NCBI RefSeq assembly: GCF_036370855.1
Contig: NC_088110.1
Location: 25,420,001-25,484,000, forward strand
Length of the DNA stretch: 64,000 nucleotides
DNA from: Dromaius novaehollandiae
Lineage: Eukaryota; Chordata; Aves; Casuariiformes; Dromaiidae
Direction of reading: 5' to 3'
Shown: positions 19,001-32,500 of the stretch, in pieces
How positions within the stretch are numbered: the stretch's first letter is position 1
Layout of the letters: each line of letters opens with the position of its first letter
Made by a program: the position numbers and the translations under genes
Notes under the pieces: model-generated
The model's input: the letters and a program-made list of their open reading frames with translations, nothing else
The model's database searches: none
What the model was told of the DNA's origin: nothing

Positions 19001-22000
19001 CGTGCTCTGGGGCACCGCTTTGATGGTCAGGCCAGGGGGTTCCCGGGGGGGGGGGGGGGGATGGAGGCAGAGCACTGCTGGTACCCTGCCGCCTCGCTTT
19101 TCCCTGTGCCCTCTCCCTCCTGCAGTAACTGGCAGCGACTCAGTGCCTGAGGACAGAGAAGTGACTGACAGTGAACTCTCGAGCTTGGGCTAACTGCCAC
19201 CTGCTTCCTTCATCCGTCACGTAAATCTTGCGAGTCAGACATGCAGGGAGAACCATGCCCATTGTTCGAGAGCCAGAGGATCCCTCCTCCACTTTCCGCA
19301 GGTCTCCGGGAAGGGAGTGGGTCAGAGCAGGGTGCCCTCCGCAGCCTCGTCTCCAAAGGCGAGAGCAATCTTCCGCTCCGCGCATTGCCCTGCTGCGAGG
19401 CTGCTCTCTGGACAGCCTGGCCAAGCTGTTAGCGCCTGGGATGTGTGCGGCTGAAAGAATCCTGCTGACCCCGCGCGTGGAGGACTGCACAGCAGTGTTC
19501 AGGGCTGTCGAGAAGCCTGAATGCTGGGGCCAAGGGACGAGGCTGTCCTGGGCACACTACACGCAGGCAGAACAGGGAAGACTGAGGCTCCAGGAAGAGC
19601 CCCACAGATGTGTCAGCACCACTGCAAACCCGGGGTGCCTGTAACACTTACTGAGGTACAGGCAGAGCCTTAGTAGAGGTGTCAGTGGATGACATAGGCA
19701 TACATAGTTGAAATCCACATTGCACAGACCATTGTATGGGTCTCTGTGCAGGGCCCTACCTGGGCCACTGCCAGCTTCTCACCTTGTTTCTCAGCCCGGG
19801 GTTACCAGGGCTTGACCATCTGTGTGTGCAGCGCAGCAAGTGAAAGGAAGAGTGACCTGCCCCGTTCAGGCTCTCCCTCCTACTGGGAGGACCAACCGTG
19901 CCCAGATTTTTCCCTTCTGCTGTCTCCTACGCTCAACTAGTGCTCAGAGCAGCACAGCGGGATCCCTGGGGAGAGAGGACACCATCAAGAGAAGGTCAGC
20001 GCCTCGCAGCAGGTGTGGCAGGGAAGGCGAGACCTGGAACAGGAACGATCCCAAGCAGTTGTCTCTGCATGGTTGCAGGATGCCCCACATTTCTCTGGGG
20101 CCCAGCTTCTGCCCTGCTGGGCTGCTTTACTGGGCACAGTCTCACTGCAGCTCCAGCACGCGTGTGACCCGTTAACAAAGTCCGGCTGCCCCTTTCACGG
20201 CCACCGCTGGGAATCTGCTACGCCAGAGCACGGGGACAGGACAGCCGGTCCCCAGTTGGCCCACGAGCCTGGCACGATTTTCTTCCCCAGCTGCACCAAA
20301 TATTTAGCTCAGTCATGGCACATACGGAAAGGAGTCAGCTAAGACTGTACGTGGATCTGCACCTGCTGACAGCAAGGCCAGCAGCCAGCCCTGATAGGGA
20401 AAAAGATGGGCAGCTATTCCCTACCTTGCCTTCCTGGTGGACAGCCCTGTCCTTCCTGCAGCGAGGGCTCCGGGCTGTCCCTGCCGCTGACAGACATCCC
20501 CATCCCTCTCTCAAGAGCAGGCTCTTTTTGGCCCGGCGATGGGACTTGACCTGACAGCTCCTCTCGGTCTCCCCCATGAATTTCCCGGCCCGTCTCACTC
20601 ACTAGCAGCGCTGGGTCGTTCCTGCCCCAGTGGGAAACTGCCATGCCACCCTTCTGCTGCCGGTGCGGCAGGGTGGAGTTTTCTGGTTTAAGGCCGGTCA
20701 AAGGAGGCGGGCACTGCGCAGTGGTAAGTCTGAGCTAGGACATACTCACACACGTCCAGGGAGCAGGCGCAGGTGCAGGTAAGAGCTGGATGCATGCGTC
20801 TGTGAGAGCCTGGCATGAGGGCTGACTGTCCATACGTGACCGCGCAGCGCTTGCGTGCGTGCCTAGAGGTGCGCGTGCCGTGAACGCGTGAGCGTAGGAG
20901 GGCAGCGGAGATGACCCTTGCTTGAACCAGCTCTGGTGGTATTGCAGGAGGGCATGTTAAGGTGATGTTTTTCAACCATTTCTTGGTATTTGGTGTGGGT
21001 GCTCTGGTGCCTAGAGCTATGCCGCTCGTGCCCAGCAGCCTGGAGAGGGAGATAACGCTTGTAAAGCCCTTCAGACACGTTGATGTTAGTAAAGCGCTAC
21101 ATGATTTCCAGTGAGGGCAGAAGCTGTTGGGCTGGCACAGAGGACAGTTCTTGCTTCTCCAGACCTCGCTCCTGTCTTCTCAGTGCATCTTCTCCGCTTT
21201 TCCCACTGGCGGCAGCCACACCACGTGTGCTCTTCTGAACGAGCAGCCGCCACGGCTAATTCTGCAGCAGCTGCTGAGGTCAAACTGAAGACACGTATGA
21301 TAAAACCGTGAGCAATCATCAGAGCCCTCAGCGACCAACGTCTAGGGCTTCGGTGGCACGAGATGCTCTTTGCCCCACCGGTGGCACTACCGCGGTGAGG
21401 GGTCTGCGCACGGCTGGAGAGCTCCCCAGACCCGTGCGGCAGAGCAGCGGGCCGCAGTCTGCGCAGCGCGCGGTGTTTTGGACTGCACTGTCACCCCCGC
21501 CCCACGCTCCAGACGTGCACGGTTCAACCACTCCGGGCAAACGCCGCCCCTGCTCAGTGTGCAGCTGGCGAGCACGGCTCCCTGGGGCTGCTTGCTGCTT
21601 TCTGCACTGCTCTTTCCTTGCCAGGATCAAGCTTTCCAATGCCCCTGCGTGTTTCCAGAAAAGTTTGAAATTCTGTTCATTTTTTGCAGACTCTCTGGCT
21701 GCTCAGGGCAGGCAGATCCCAGTTCTTTGCCCTTTCCTAACTGTGCTGTGGGAGGCCCGGGCATGGTGACTTTGGGTCTTTGTTTTTTTCAGTAGTTCCT
21801 GTTCTTCATCCTCAGCACCTGTGATTCTTCTTGTTCTTGCTTCTCTCCACCACCTGACAGTAACAACGCGCCTTTTTTGTTCTGCACTTGACATCGTCTC
21901 AGTCATTCTGGGCTGAGCTCTACTCTGCAGCTCTGCAAGGGCTTCGTATTTTACTTTTGCAGTGTGAAGTACGTTGAATCACTCGTGACTTCTGGATGTT

Positions 22001-24834
22001 TGCTGTAGGGGAAAAAGGGTAGTTAGACTTAAAAGCTTAGTTTAGGAACATCCCAACTGCCATGACTATGAGATCTAGTGGTGAAGAACAGGGTCATATT
22101 AATAGTGTTTCTTTCATATTAGGAAATGTCTGGTAGAACCGCTACCGCTCTTTGCTGTTCCTGTATTACATCGCACCAGGCACACAGAGCGCATTTCAGT
22201 CCTCCTCCCGCTTCCTTTGGGCGGACTGGTCAGGGCAAGAACTGTCACTGCTTCTTGTGCAAGAGCGAGGAAATTCCCTTTGAAGGTGCGATCTAACATG
22301 AAGGCCATTTCTCAGGCGCACATCGATAGCAGTCACAGGGATGGTCTGCATACTCTGTGAAATATCTAAGGCATCCAGCTGTCTCAGCTGGGTTTTATTC
22401 AAGATAGCTAACGTATAGTAGGTATCCCTGGGTGGTTCTTCCTGACCTGCAAGCCATAGCTGTTGATAAAAGCACATCTTTGCTTCACAGCAAAACTGAA
22501 TCCATTCTCTTATACTCCTACCATCCACACAAAGGTTTGCAGAGAAATATTTATTTTTATGCCTTTAAACCTGCTTGGGCGTCTTAATGCTGGTGTTCAT
22601 GTCTGCTCAAACAGAGTTTTCTCAATTACAAACTTCTGCATATAGTCCAGAAGCTCTGCTGGAAGCTGGAGTAAAAACATTAACAGCACCGGCTGGAATT
22701 GATACCATCAAAGTTCATTTGGTAGCCAGAACTTTTGGTACACGCTGCTATATTTATTTGAGAGGAAGAGGCTAATGTGTTATCTATTTCTACAATGTTC
22801 TTTGTTTGCGGCTGTTCCTAGGCTTGGTCCAAATGTCTGTCTGAAGCAGCTTCTTGTCAGAACTGAGCACTACAGGGCATTTGTTTGATCAAAAATTCAT
22901 TTGGCTTCTTGTCCAGAAGACCAGAAGCATGTAGTCCCTCGTTAAATGCACAGCCCCATCCTTGCAAGACATTACTAAAATTAAAGGTATGTTGTGGTAG
23001 CACTTATTGGCCATAACTAGGCATACCTATTGTGCTACTTTTTGCTCTGGCTCTGAGAAATTACGACTGCTGCCCTACAAGCCCTGAGCTCGAACAGAAG
23101 GCACAGCAGGTATATGAGACAAACAAGCAAACGCATGCGTGTGTGCTGCAGCAAGAGAAGAACAAATGTTGGCAAGGTGAGTGCTGTTCCTAGTCGGTAA
23201 GCAGCAGCGACTGTATCTGGAAAGACGAACATCAGTGCGGCAGTAACCTAAGTCATGGGAGGAGACAGCCCTTTGCCTCCCCACTGCGATGCAAACAGCC
23301 TGGAAGGCTTTATGAATTGAGGCAGGGCGTGAGGAGGGGCTTGGGGAAGTTTTGACTTGGAACATTTTTCACACCATAACAGCTCTGGGGACACTGGTAG
23401 CACGTGGTGGGGAAGCAGCCTCTGCCTCGCGGCCGGCTGGGGCAGGCTTTATACCCGCTCCTCACCTCTGCTGCTTTGTGCGGGCGGCTGGGCTGGGTGG
23501 GCACGGTCGCCTGAGCTCAGCGCGAGCACGGCCTGCGCACGGCTGGTCTCCGTCGACCTGGTCTCCGTCCCTTCCTGCGTTAGCAGCGGGGCCCTCTCCA
23601 GCGCCGGAGGGACACAGGTGTTGGCAGGGGCTGCCGTGTCTGGGAGGACGTCCAGGTCACCCCGCAGCCCTGAGGGCCTCGGTGTCCCTGTCCCTCTGGG
23701 TTGTGGAGGCACCTGGAAAGACTGACTGAGACCAGCAAGGTTTTATTTGGCTCCTGTTGGGAAATGCGAAGCAGTTGCACCGGCCGGAGAGGCCTGTCCC
23801 CGCTGCAGCACGGCTTGCGTGGCAGCCTGGCACACGGCGACGGGGGACACACCGCACCGCGAGCCCATGGCTGCTTCGGGAGCAGGGCAGGCCCCCGGGA
23901 GAGGGGAGTGCTACGTGCAGTCACCTATACGCAGGGGTCAGGCCTGCCTGGGTGGGCTGCACAAGGCGGGAACAGCGGGCCGAGCACGCGCTCATGCACC
24001 TTTGGCGGTAAGTCCTTTCTGTCCCAGCTAGGTCCCACCCCGTCAGCGTGGTGCCTGCAGGCTCCGCGCCCGCCTGTGAGCTGTCCCCGGCAGCGCAATG
24101 GCCCTGGGCACTTTCCAGGGATGAAGTCGCCCGGGCACCCAGAGCAGGGGGTAGTGCCAGGAGCTCTGGGCGGGTCTCTGGGCTGGCCTGGCATATTGCG
24201 CTGTGCCTCTTCTCAGGAAAGACCCAGAGGACGAGGGGGGGTGGAGGGAATGGGTAGCAGGAGTTAGTCTTTAAGGAGGAGTTAGGCTAGGAAAGGGGCT
24301 AGGTGTGGGTGAGCCCGCCTACAGAGATGGATAAGGTAAAGCCTCATGGGCCTTTTTAGCAAAATTGTCTCTGATGCTATGATTGTGGAGTAGATATTGA
24401 TATACTTGGGTTTATTACAGTGCCGAATGACTTCCTTTGATATGTGCAGTTTTGCCTGTGATGACAATAAATGTTTGCTGAGAGTCTATTAGTTACTGCA
24501 GATGTCATATTTAATAAATATGCAAAAGAAATGGAAGCTTACATTCTATATTTTACAGCATTCTGGCATAAAAGTAATTGTAAACATTGTTCACAGCCAG
24601 AAGTAATGACATGGAACCGTTTCATTCCCCAAAAAAGCTTTTTGTTCCATCTTTCCTCCATAACAACTGCCAGTAGCATGTCTGCAGGGACGGTGTACAC
24701 TTTGCGTGTACTGACTCATTCCAATATGCTGCAGTAAGCAGCTCTTAAACTTTGATAAAGGCGAAGAGAAGTTTTTTGTGATCTCCTAAGAATACATTAG
24801 AATGGCTTACTAATAAACAGTGTTTTCATTACAG
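16071..24834. other. Intergenic DNA between TAT and CHST4-like gene
   Basis: AT-rich to about 17.4 kb, then alternating GC-rich segments (about 17.4-18.0, 19.2-20.6, 21.3-21.7 and 23.4-24.2 kb). I recognise no gene. A G16 run lies at 19045-19060, a likely sequencing trouble spot. A minus-strand open frame at 22196-22528 has a protein-like composition but no upstream ATG; see findings. Just before the sulfotransferase there is a strong-looking 3' splice site: a branch-like TTACTAAT at 24808-24815 and ATTACAG ending at 24834. It probably marks the start of the coding exon's 5' untranslated part. Confidence 0.4.
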
Positions 24835-25027
24835 AAAAGCTGCAGCCCGGCAATATTTGTGTCCTTTCCAGAGACACCTCTTTCCCTGGCTGTCAGTGTC
24901 ACTGCTGGCGTGGCCCTGGGCCTGCAGAGCGATCGGCAGGTTCCCCGGTTCACCACGTCCTGCCTTCTTCACGACCCTGCGAAGCGAAACTTCCTCTGTC
25001 TGTCTCTGCAGGTCCCTTGCCGCCGTG

Positions 25028-26164
25028 ATGAAGTCTAAAGGGGTGCAAGTGCTCGTGATTCTTGTAGTTCTGTCCTTTGGCCTGGTCCACTTCCGCTTCC
25101 TACCCTGCAGCAACCATGCCCCCAGGGAAGAAAAGCCTCCTCCAGTCCACATCCTCATTCTGTCCTCCTGGAGGTCGGGATCCTCCTTCACCGGGCAGAT
25201 CTTCAGCCAGCACCCCAGCGTCTTCTACCTGATGGAGCCTGCGTGGCACGTGTGGGTCACGATGTACCAGAGCAGTGCCAAAGCCTTGCACATGGCGGTG
25301 CGGGACTTAGTCAGGTCTGTCTTTCTGTGCGACATGTCTGTGTTTGATGCCTACATGTCTGGCCAGAAGAAAAAGTCTGACTTATTTCAGTGGGAGACAA
25401 GTCGGGCCTTGTGCTCCCCCCCTGCCTGCGACTCATTCAGCCGCAGCGACATCATAACTGCGGGCAATTGCAGGACGATCTGCGGCAAGTACCCGTTCAG
25501 CAAGGTGGAGGAAGCCTGCAAAACCTACAGGCACATCGCCATCAAGGAGGTCCGGATCTTCGACCTGAAGGTCCTCTACCCGCTGCTCACTGATCCCTCT
25601 CTGAACCTCAAAATCATTCACTTGGTGCGTGATCCTCGTGCCGTGTTCAGGTCCCGGGAGAATACAGTGGCTGACCTCACACGTGACAGCAACATCGTCG
25701 TGGGGGCCCAGAGGGCAAAGGGAGAAATGGGACCTTACAACACAATGCAGGAAATCTGTAAAAGCCACGTTGAGATTTACAAAGCGGGCAGCCAGGCCGT
25801 TCCCAGCTTCCTCAAGGACCGCTACCTGCTGGTGCGCTACGAAGACATTGTCAGAGACCCGCTAGCAAAGGCTGCTCAGATGTACAGGTTTGCAGAACTC
25901 CATTTCACCCCAGAGCTTCAGAAGTGGGTTCACAACATCACCCATGGGAAGGGGAAAGGAGCACAGGCCTTTGACATTGGGTCCAGAGATGCAGTGAGTG
26001 TATCCCAGGCCTGGAGGAAGACCCTTCCCTTCCAGAAAATAGAAAAAGTGCAAAATGTGTGCAAGGATGCAATGGACTTACTGGGCTACCGGCTAGTTCA
26101 GTCCGAAGAAGAGCAGAAAAATATGTCGCTGGATCTTTTGTTTGCCCAGAACTCCTCTGAGTGA
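25028..26164 (+). CDS. CHST4: GlcNAc-6-O-sulfotransferase, CHST4-like
   Basis: Golgi type II membrane enzyme that moves sulfate from PAPS to the 6-hydroxyl of N-acetylglucosamine on glycoproteins or keratan-type glycans. The frame encodes 378 residues in a single exon, as usual for the CHST4/5/6 group. Residues about 6-25 form the signal-anchor segment after a short basic tail. The 5'-phosphosulfate loop is SSWRSGSSF at 46-54, followed by the family signature [10 protein letters not shown] at 67-76. The 3'-phosphate loop is [12 protein letters not shown] at 199-210. [11 protein letters not shown] and SQAWR occur near the C terminus. Several N-glycosylation sequons are visible. The start is the first in-frame ATG (G at -3); frame upstream to 24857 is open but has no ATG. 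The middle and tail resemble CHST4 more than CHST5/6, and TAT is also CHST4's neighbour in human, but it could be the single pre-duplication member of the group. Confidence 0.9.
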   Translation: MKSKGVQVLVILVVLSFGLVHFRFLPCSNHAPREEKPPPVHILILSSWRSGSSFTGQIFSQHPSVFYLMEPAWHVWVTMYQSSAKALHMAVRDLVRSVFLCDMSVFDAYMSGQKKKSDLFQWETSRALCSPPACDSFSRSDIITAGNCRTICGKYPFSKVEEACKTYRHIAIKEVRIFDLKVLYPLLTDPSLNLKIIHLVRDPRAVFRSRENTVADLTRDSNIVVGAQRAKGEMGPYNTMQEICKSHVEIYKAGSQAVPSFLKDRYLLVRYEDIVRDPLAKAAQMYRFAELHFTPELQKWVHNITHGKGKGAQAFDIGSRDAVSVSQAWRKTLPFQKIEKVQNVCKDAMDLLGYRLVQSEEEQKNMSLDLLFAQNSSE

Positions 26165-26455
26165 CAGACTCTGCAGGCAGAAAAGCTGCTCTCTGCGCCG
26201 GCTCTCTGAAGGCTGCAGTATGCAGAACTATTTGCTAAAGCAGAAGAGGACCGAGGTGCATGCCTACGTGTGTGTGAGTGTGCAAGTGTGGGCTGTGAAA
26301 GGACCGGTAACACAGGAGCAGTGCTGCGAGGTCCTGACTGCACCTGTGACAGCTGTCCCAGCAGAGCAGCATCATTCTCCAAGGCCAGGCAAGCGCGTTG
26401 TCTTGGAACGGCTCCCAGAGGCTCAGCAACAAGGCAGGCTGGGGTCCCTTTTCCA

Positions 26456-26511
26456 AATAAAGCCCAGGGTTTATGCAAGAGAGGAAGTAGGTGCAGGTGG
26501 GAGCAAATAAA
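26456..26511 (+). terminator. CHST4: Candidate poly(A) signals of CHST4-like gene
   Basis: Two AATAAA hexamers at 26456-26461 and 26506-26511, about 290 and 340 nt after the stop codon. Further copies lie at 26855-26860 and 26876-26881, so the true 3' end could be any of these. Confidence 0.45.
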
Positions 26512-29500
26512 ACGCCCAGGGAGCAGGACCAGACAGCAGAGCCCAAATCCTTCACAAGCCGCAGCTAAATACCAGTGAAACCACACAGAGCAATTGCACT
26601 GCCAAAGAAGAGGGGATACAAGTGGAATCTGGACAAAGAGCACATTCCCCGGTCATGCTGCTACCGCCATTATGTGATGCCAGAAGAGGCACAAGGATGA
26701 CCAGATACTGGTTTCTGGAAAGATTCCCCTTTTTCTCAATGGCTGAGTTTTCTAGCCCAGTTTTTCTTTTTCTCTGTTCCTGTGCATGAGCAGCCAGCAT
26801 TAGTAGCAATGCTGGGAAAGATGTCTGTTCGCTTACTGTATAATGGAAAAATAGAATAAATCTGCTATAGCTGGTAATAAAAACACTGTTAGTTTGGGAA
26901 TGGGAATCCATTTCTGGGACTATGTGAATTCATTTATTTTTCTGCTAAAACAATCATGCCTTCTAGCTTTCAAAACTAGTGATGGTTCCTGCCCCCCCCC
27001 CCCCCCCAGGGAATCTCACAGTCCACATCTGAGACTGAGAAAAATTTATGCTAAGCCTGAGAATTTAAAGACAGGGTAGGGACACAGATTCATTTGGTAC
27101 AAATACTGGAACTGGAAAGATATGTTCATGGCATTGAGCTGAGGAAGCTCAAAGAAGAACAGAATAGAAGTTATTCTATTGAATTTATTTATTTTATTTA
27201 ATAGATTATGCCATTCTCCATCATCCACAATGGGAATATGTGGTTTGAAAACAAAGGAATTATTTTTAATCTCTTCTTTCTGGTGCTCCATAAGATGAGG
27301 CGAAAAGCTTGTTATCAGACTTGGGAAATGAAAGGCCCACAAACATCTCCTTCCACACATACTCCTCCATGTGTAAACTGCAGAGCCCCTTCAAGACGCA
27401 TCAGTTTAACACTGCATGCAGAATTACTCGCTCTGAACACCTTCTGGGAGGCTGCTTTGTGTGGCCTGTTTCTTTTCTTTTTTTTTTAACAGATGTTTTC
27501 AATGAAAGGTAGCAGTAATGCCCAATCAATCTTTATCTTATGAAGTTCTACCAGGGCAGTACTGTGGATTGAAATGGAGCTCGTGTGAAGCTTTTCAAAG
27601 GCAGGTCTGCCGTGAAGTTCGTAGGCGTACCACCACCACTGTTCCTCCTCAGCTCGGCCACTGCAAGGGATCCTGTGGGTTGGCTTCCCCTGCTGTAGTG
27701 CAGAACTGCCTGGTTTAGTTTCAGCTGCTGCTGAAGATGGGCTGAGCTGACATTGCAACCTAGTGTATCCAGGGAGCTCACAGAAATCCTTCTGCTGTTT
27801 CTGCTGTGGCGGCTTCAGTGACTCGTTGATGATCAGGGCTGTGCAGAGGAGGGACGTGGTGGAAAGCACGCTGACGCGGACGACCAGGAGAGGGGAGCAA
27901 ACCTGACGCGGGAGGGTGGGAGGGAGAGCGTCGTTCGGAGAGCAGGTCCAAGAGCACAGCTGGCTGAAGGGCAAAGGCCGTGGAAAGCGTGAGGAGGCCG
28001 GAGAAGGAAGGTGCAGGTGCCGGGAGGTGGGAGCCGAACACAGCACAGCATGGGGTGGAGGCCCTGCTGCAGGCAGGCTGGCTGGCTCAGAGGAGCAGAA
28101 ATGGGGTTTTGGAAAGTGGAGCTTTAGGGGAGAGAACGCACTTGCTGCCTCTGGCAAAGCCTGCTTGCAGTAACGCTGGGCACGGCAGACCCCAGAGGTG
28201 CTGGGCAGGGCCACAGTCCTTTGATGCATGTTGGGGAGGCGGCAGTTTACGTGCATCTCTCATGCCAGCACAGGAGTCCTGAAGCTGAATTCAGCAAGGC
28301 CCCATGCATCCCGTCTCCCCTTCGCAACCGGCCCCAGAGCCCATTTGCTGGTTGTCTGGAAGAGCCGGGAGGCTCTGCCCCAAGCGGCGTCGCGGGGCAG
28401 CTGCTGGGGCAAGGCTGTGCACCAGCCGGGGCCGGGGCCGGGGACGAGCAGCGGGTCGTCTCTGCTCGGTCCGGAACACTCTCAGCACGGTCCTTGCTCG
28501 TAAAGTACACTTTCCTTTAATTTACTTTGCTTGGCATTTTATTGGGTTTTTGTTTGGTTTCTGTATTATTCTGTAGTTTTCTAAAACAATTTGTTGTGTC
28601 AGCAGGTCTGAATGCGCCTCAGTTACCTTCATTTTTTTTCTGTAAGTTTTCTCTGCAGTCTGTTTTTTTACAATTGACCATCCAGTTGCAATGAAGGTGG
28701 GAGGAGAGTCCCCAGCTTGGTTAAATGATTTTATGAAAGCATGAAGTAGAACGATTCGTGTCTAAAATGTCACTAATATGCAACATCCCAAACTGACCCA
28801 TCCCCCAGTTCCTTTAACCACCTTGCATGCAACAGGTCATTTAAATTAATTCAATTTGTCAGGCAAATTTACTCACTGTAATCGATACCATTAGTCAGAA
28901 GTAAACGACCACAGGCACTTTAGGAGCCTCTATACCCGGGAGCTCAGAGAGCCACGGCGATAGATTGCTCCAGGCGCTGCCGGGAGCCACAGACGGTGGC
29001 ACGCTGTCAGCTGCTTCCGTTGGCCCCATGTGCTGGAGCTGCCCGCCCCAGCCTGGGAGGCTGCGCGTTGCACCCCGGACTCAGTGCCGGGGGGGGACCT
29101 GGCGTCGCACGACCCGCACGGCAGCTCGGCCCTGCCCGTGCTCTGCAGCTGACACCGCCCCAGCGCTGGGCCATCTCCGCTGCGCTGCGGCGGCGGCAGG
29201 GCGGCCGTCCCCGGGCAGGAGCGCCGGCACCGTCAGCGGCGAGGCTCAAGGCCGATGACGCGCGTCCCCGGAGCAGGGGCCGAGGCAGGGCTGGGCACTG
29301 GAAGTGGGCTGAAGAGCCTCTAGGCAGGAGCAGGGTGTCCAGATCCGTGGGACGCCGTGCCCCTCTCCTTCCCTGCAGGTTGCGGGATGCCGAGATGGCC
29401 GATGGGCATCATGGGCTCACAGCTCTGGCTCTCAGTGCTCCCCTTCCCCGTCTGCCCTCCGCCGTGTCCCCCCCGCCCGCCCCGGCTGCAGCCCGTCGTC

Positions 29501-32500
29501 CCAAGCCCCTGTTCGCCCCTCCTCGTGCCAGTGCGGCCCCAGCAAGGAGCCCTCCGGCTAGGAAGGCGTTTGCCCCCCGCTCTGGAGAAGTGACCACGTC
29601 CACCTGAAGGACCAGACCTCATTTGCATGGCATCAGAAAATGCGCAGTATTTGTTTAAAAGAAAAATATAAACCGCCGATTTTTAGAACTGCGGGATATA
29701 GTGACTGTGTTCACGTTTGAAGGTGCGCAGGCAAGACGTTGCGTCCGGCCTCTGCATGCGGCGTGCGTTGAGAGGCTGGGGGAGGAGGATTCGCCCTAAC
29801 TCGTTAGCGGTCTCCAATGGCAGGAAGAAAGCCTTTCTGACAAATTCGCAGCAGGTGGGTTGCTTGTTTTTTTGCAGCAGAGACTTAACGAGGGTTTTGT
29901 TATGTGCTGACCTGCTGAGCACTGTAGTTAGTTAGGCAACCTTGCAGACAGACACTGCGCAGTGATGTTGGCTAGCGGGGGACAGTAGCTACTAGGTAAT
30001 GAGCGGACTTGTGGAATGGACTAATCAGCCATCCCTGATTAAAGGCGAGCCCCGAGACCCCCAAGAGCGGCAGCGCTGCAGGGGACGGAGGGAGCTAGCG
30101 GCAGTGCTCTAACCACCTCTGCTGGAGCTGGCGGCAGCGTCCCACGTCCTGCTCCTCCCTCTGGGGTAAGAACCATCGTGCCGCAGCGGCGTCGCGCTGC
30201 GGGTGCCGTGGGGCGCGGGCTGTGGGTAGGGCGTCAGCGGCCCGACGGCGCGGGGCGGCTGAGGGAACGTGGCTGGTCAGCGGTGGGAGAGGTGACGTGG
30301 GCAGGAGGGTTTCTTTTAACTTCTGCTCTAATTCAGCATAATTATCGTTAACGATGTGGATTTCACAGGCCAGTGTTTTGTTGCCGCCTTCTTCTTCTCC
30401 AGGAAGGTCTGTGTACGCTCGTGCCTTGCAGGGGCACCCGGGAGGGTGACGTAGCCGCTTGGGAGAGGTTCCCAGGTTTCTGGGTGAGGGGCTGGACACA
30501 CGTCAGGACATGTTTCAGAAGCAGCCCTTTGAAGCTGAATCCAGACTTATTTTGCCCCTAAGCAGTGCCCAGTACATTGAGCTGCTCAGGTAGGCTCCTA
30601 GGTCTGTGCCCCACAGAAACTACCTTTCTCCTATAGCTGCAGATGACTTCTTCAGCCACAAGGTCAGTAGCTGTGCAAATTTCATCTTCAGCCATGCTTT
30701 TCTCTTGGATGAAGCAGTTAGCCCTGACTACCAAGGCTAAAAACATCTGAAAGCAGCTGTGGACGATTACGAGATGTCTGCTCCTCCAGGACTTAGTTTC
30801 TTGCATTCTTTCTAGAGACCACTGAGACAGGATTCCTCTAATTTAAAGTATCTTATTGTTTAAAACTTATTTTCCTAGTAGTTGGAAAGACTTTAGGTGC
30901 TTTTTTCCTTATGTTTCTAAAGTCTGATTTTTTTTTTAAATTTTTTTCTACTTTATCATCTGTAGAATTGGAATATTATTGACTCACTTCTTAAGAGGCA
31001 GATTTCAGTGTAGTCTTATCCTTGTATTCTGTAAATAAAGCGGTTTCGAAGCTAGGTTCATGACACCAGATGCTCCTCATCCCTACAAAGGGTAGGATGT
31101 TGTATATTCTGGGAATCATAGCCTTTCTGCTGGGGATCTTGTTGTTAAACTTCAGAATCTGTGCTGAGCAGGCAGCCTGGGCACCGTGGTAGTAAATCCA
31201 CTGTAAGTAAAGATCCCGGGTCTCTCCTTGCACGATACTCGTGCAGCCTTGGAGCCGGCGGGCTGACACAGAGCATGTGGCCCACGCTGCAGCAGGGAAG
31301 AGCAGGGCTGCGGCACCTCTTCAAGTCCCTTCAGCTCAGAGCTGCGCTCGACATACGCGCTTGAAAGCGTCGGGTCTCGGAGGCCGGTTCTGGCCGAAGC
31401 CCTTCGGAGGGACGTCCCGCTCTGAGCGACGGCAGGCCTGCTCCTGAGCAAGCATCGCGCCTCTTGGGTATGGCGCTGACTGTGCTGCTGTATCACTAAT
31501 CTCGGTGTGAGTGGCCTAAGTCTTATTGTGAATACTTGCTTTTGGTGGGCTCAGTCAATTCCTTGTCTTAGCTGGACAAAAATTTTCAGTGTTTCCAGTC
31601 ACCTGATAAACAAGGGACGTATGGGGGGGGGTTAGTGTACTGTTTTGAAAATTACATAAGTTCAGTCAGAGAAAAACCAGAATCGCTGATTTCAGCATAT
31701 CTTCCCTACATGCCATTGACAATGTCTCCTCATTACAACAATTATTAAGATGTTGTTTTGGAAACACTAAAACTACCCACAGCGTGGCCAGATGAAAATT
31801 TGAAGTTGTCATAGTGTGAATGCAAGCAAAGATAACTTTAAATAATTTGGGAGGAAGGAAAAAGGAACAAAGAACGAACTTGCAAGACAGTGGGTGTGAC
31901 TGATGATAAAACTATGGCTGCATCCTTTGGCATGCACATAATAGATTTCCATTATTTTTAGAAGCATGTGTCAAGTTTATGTTGCTCTGCTTTTATACTA
32001 AAAAACTGTAAGATGGAGAAGTCACTAATCAAAGGGCAAGTAAAAATTTAACTTTTTGGTAATCCTGTCTGTTGCTTTTCAACTTGTTAACATTTGAACA
32101 GTATACACAATCAGTTCTTCACTGGGAGGAAATACTCTAGCTATGAATGGCCGGAATTAACTGATATTGTTGAATGCTGGCTGACTCAAAAAGAAAGCTG
32201 TTGGAAATACCAGACTCCAGACATGGCTTGCAGACCCAGCAATGTCTGCCTCCAGAACTGTCTTTAACTCAGCTCTGAGGTGCGCGTGTCCACTCTGCTC
32301 ATCCTCCCAGGTTTAAAAAATATTGCTGCTCCAGACAGGGATACAAGGAAGAGACAGGTACACTCCTGGCCCTACAAAAATAGTGTCCCTGATATAAGAA
32401 GTAGTACAGGACCCTAATATGATCATGTGAAGACAAATTGTCTCTGACACAGGGGAAGGCATGCAACTGTGTCCCTGGTAAGATGGAGTAATTTTATTTT

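Noticed and set aside
24857-25027. 57-codon N-terminal extension of the sulfotransferase frame
   Set aside because: The extension has no ATG, and the family's short cytosolic tail plus signal anchor starts at the ATG at 25028.
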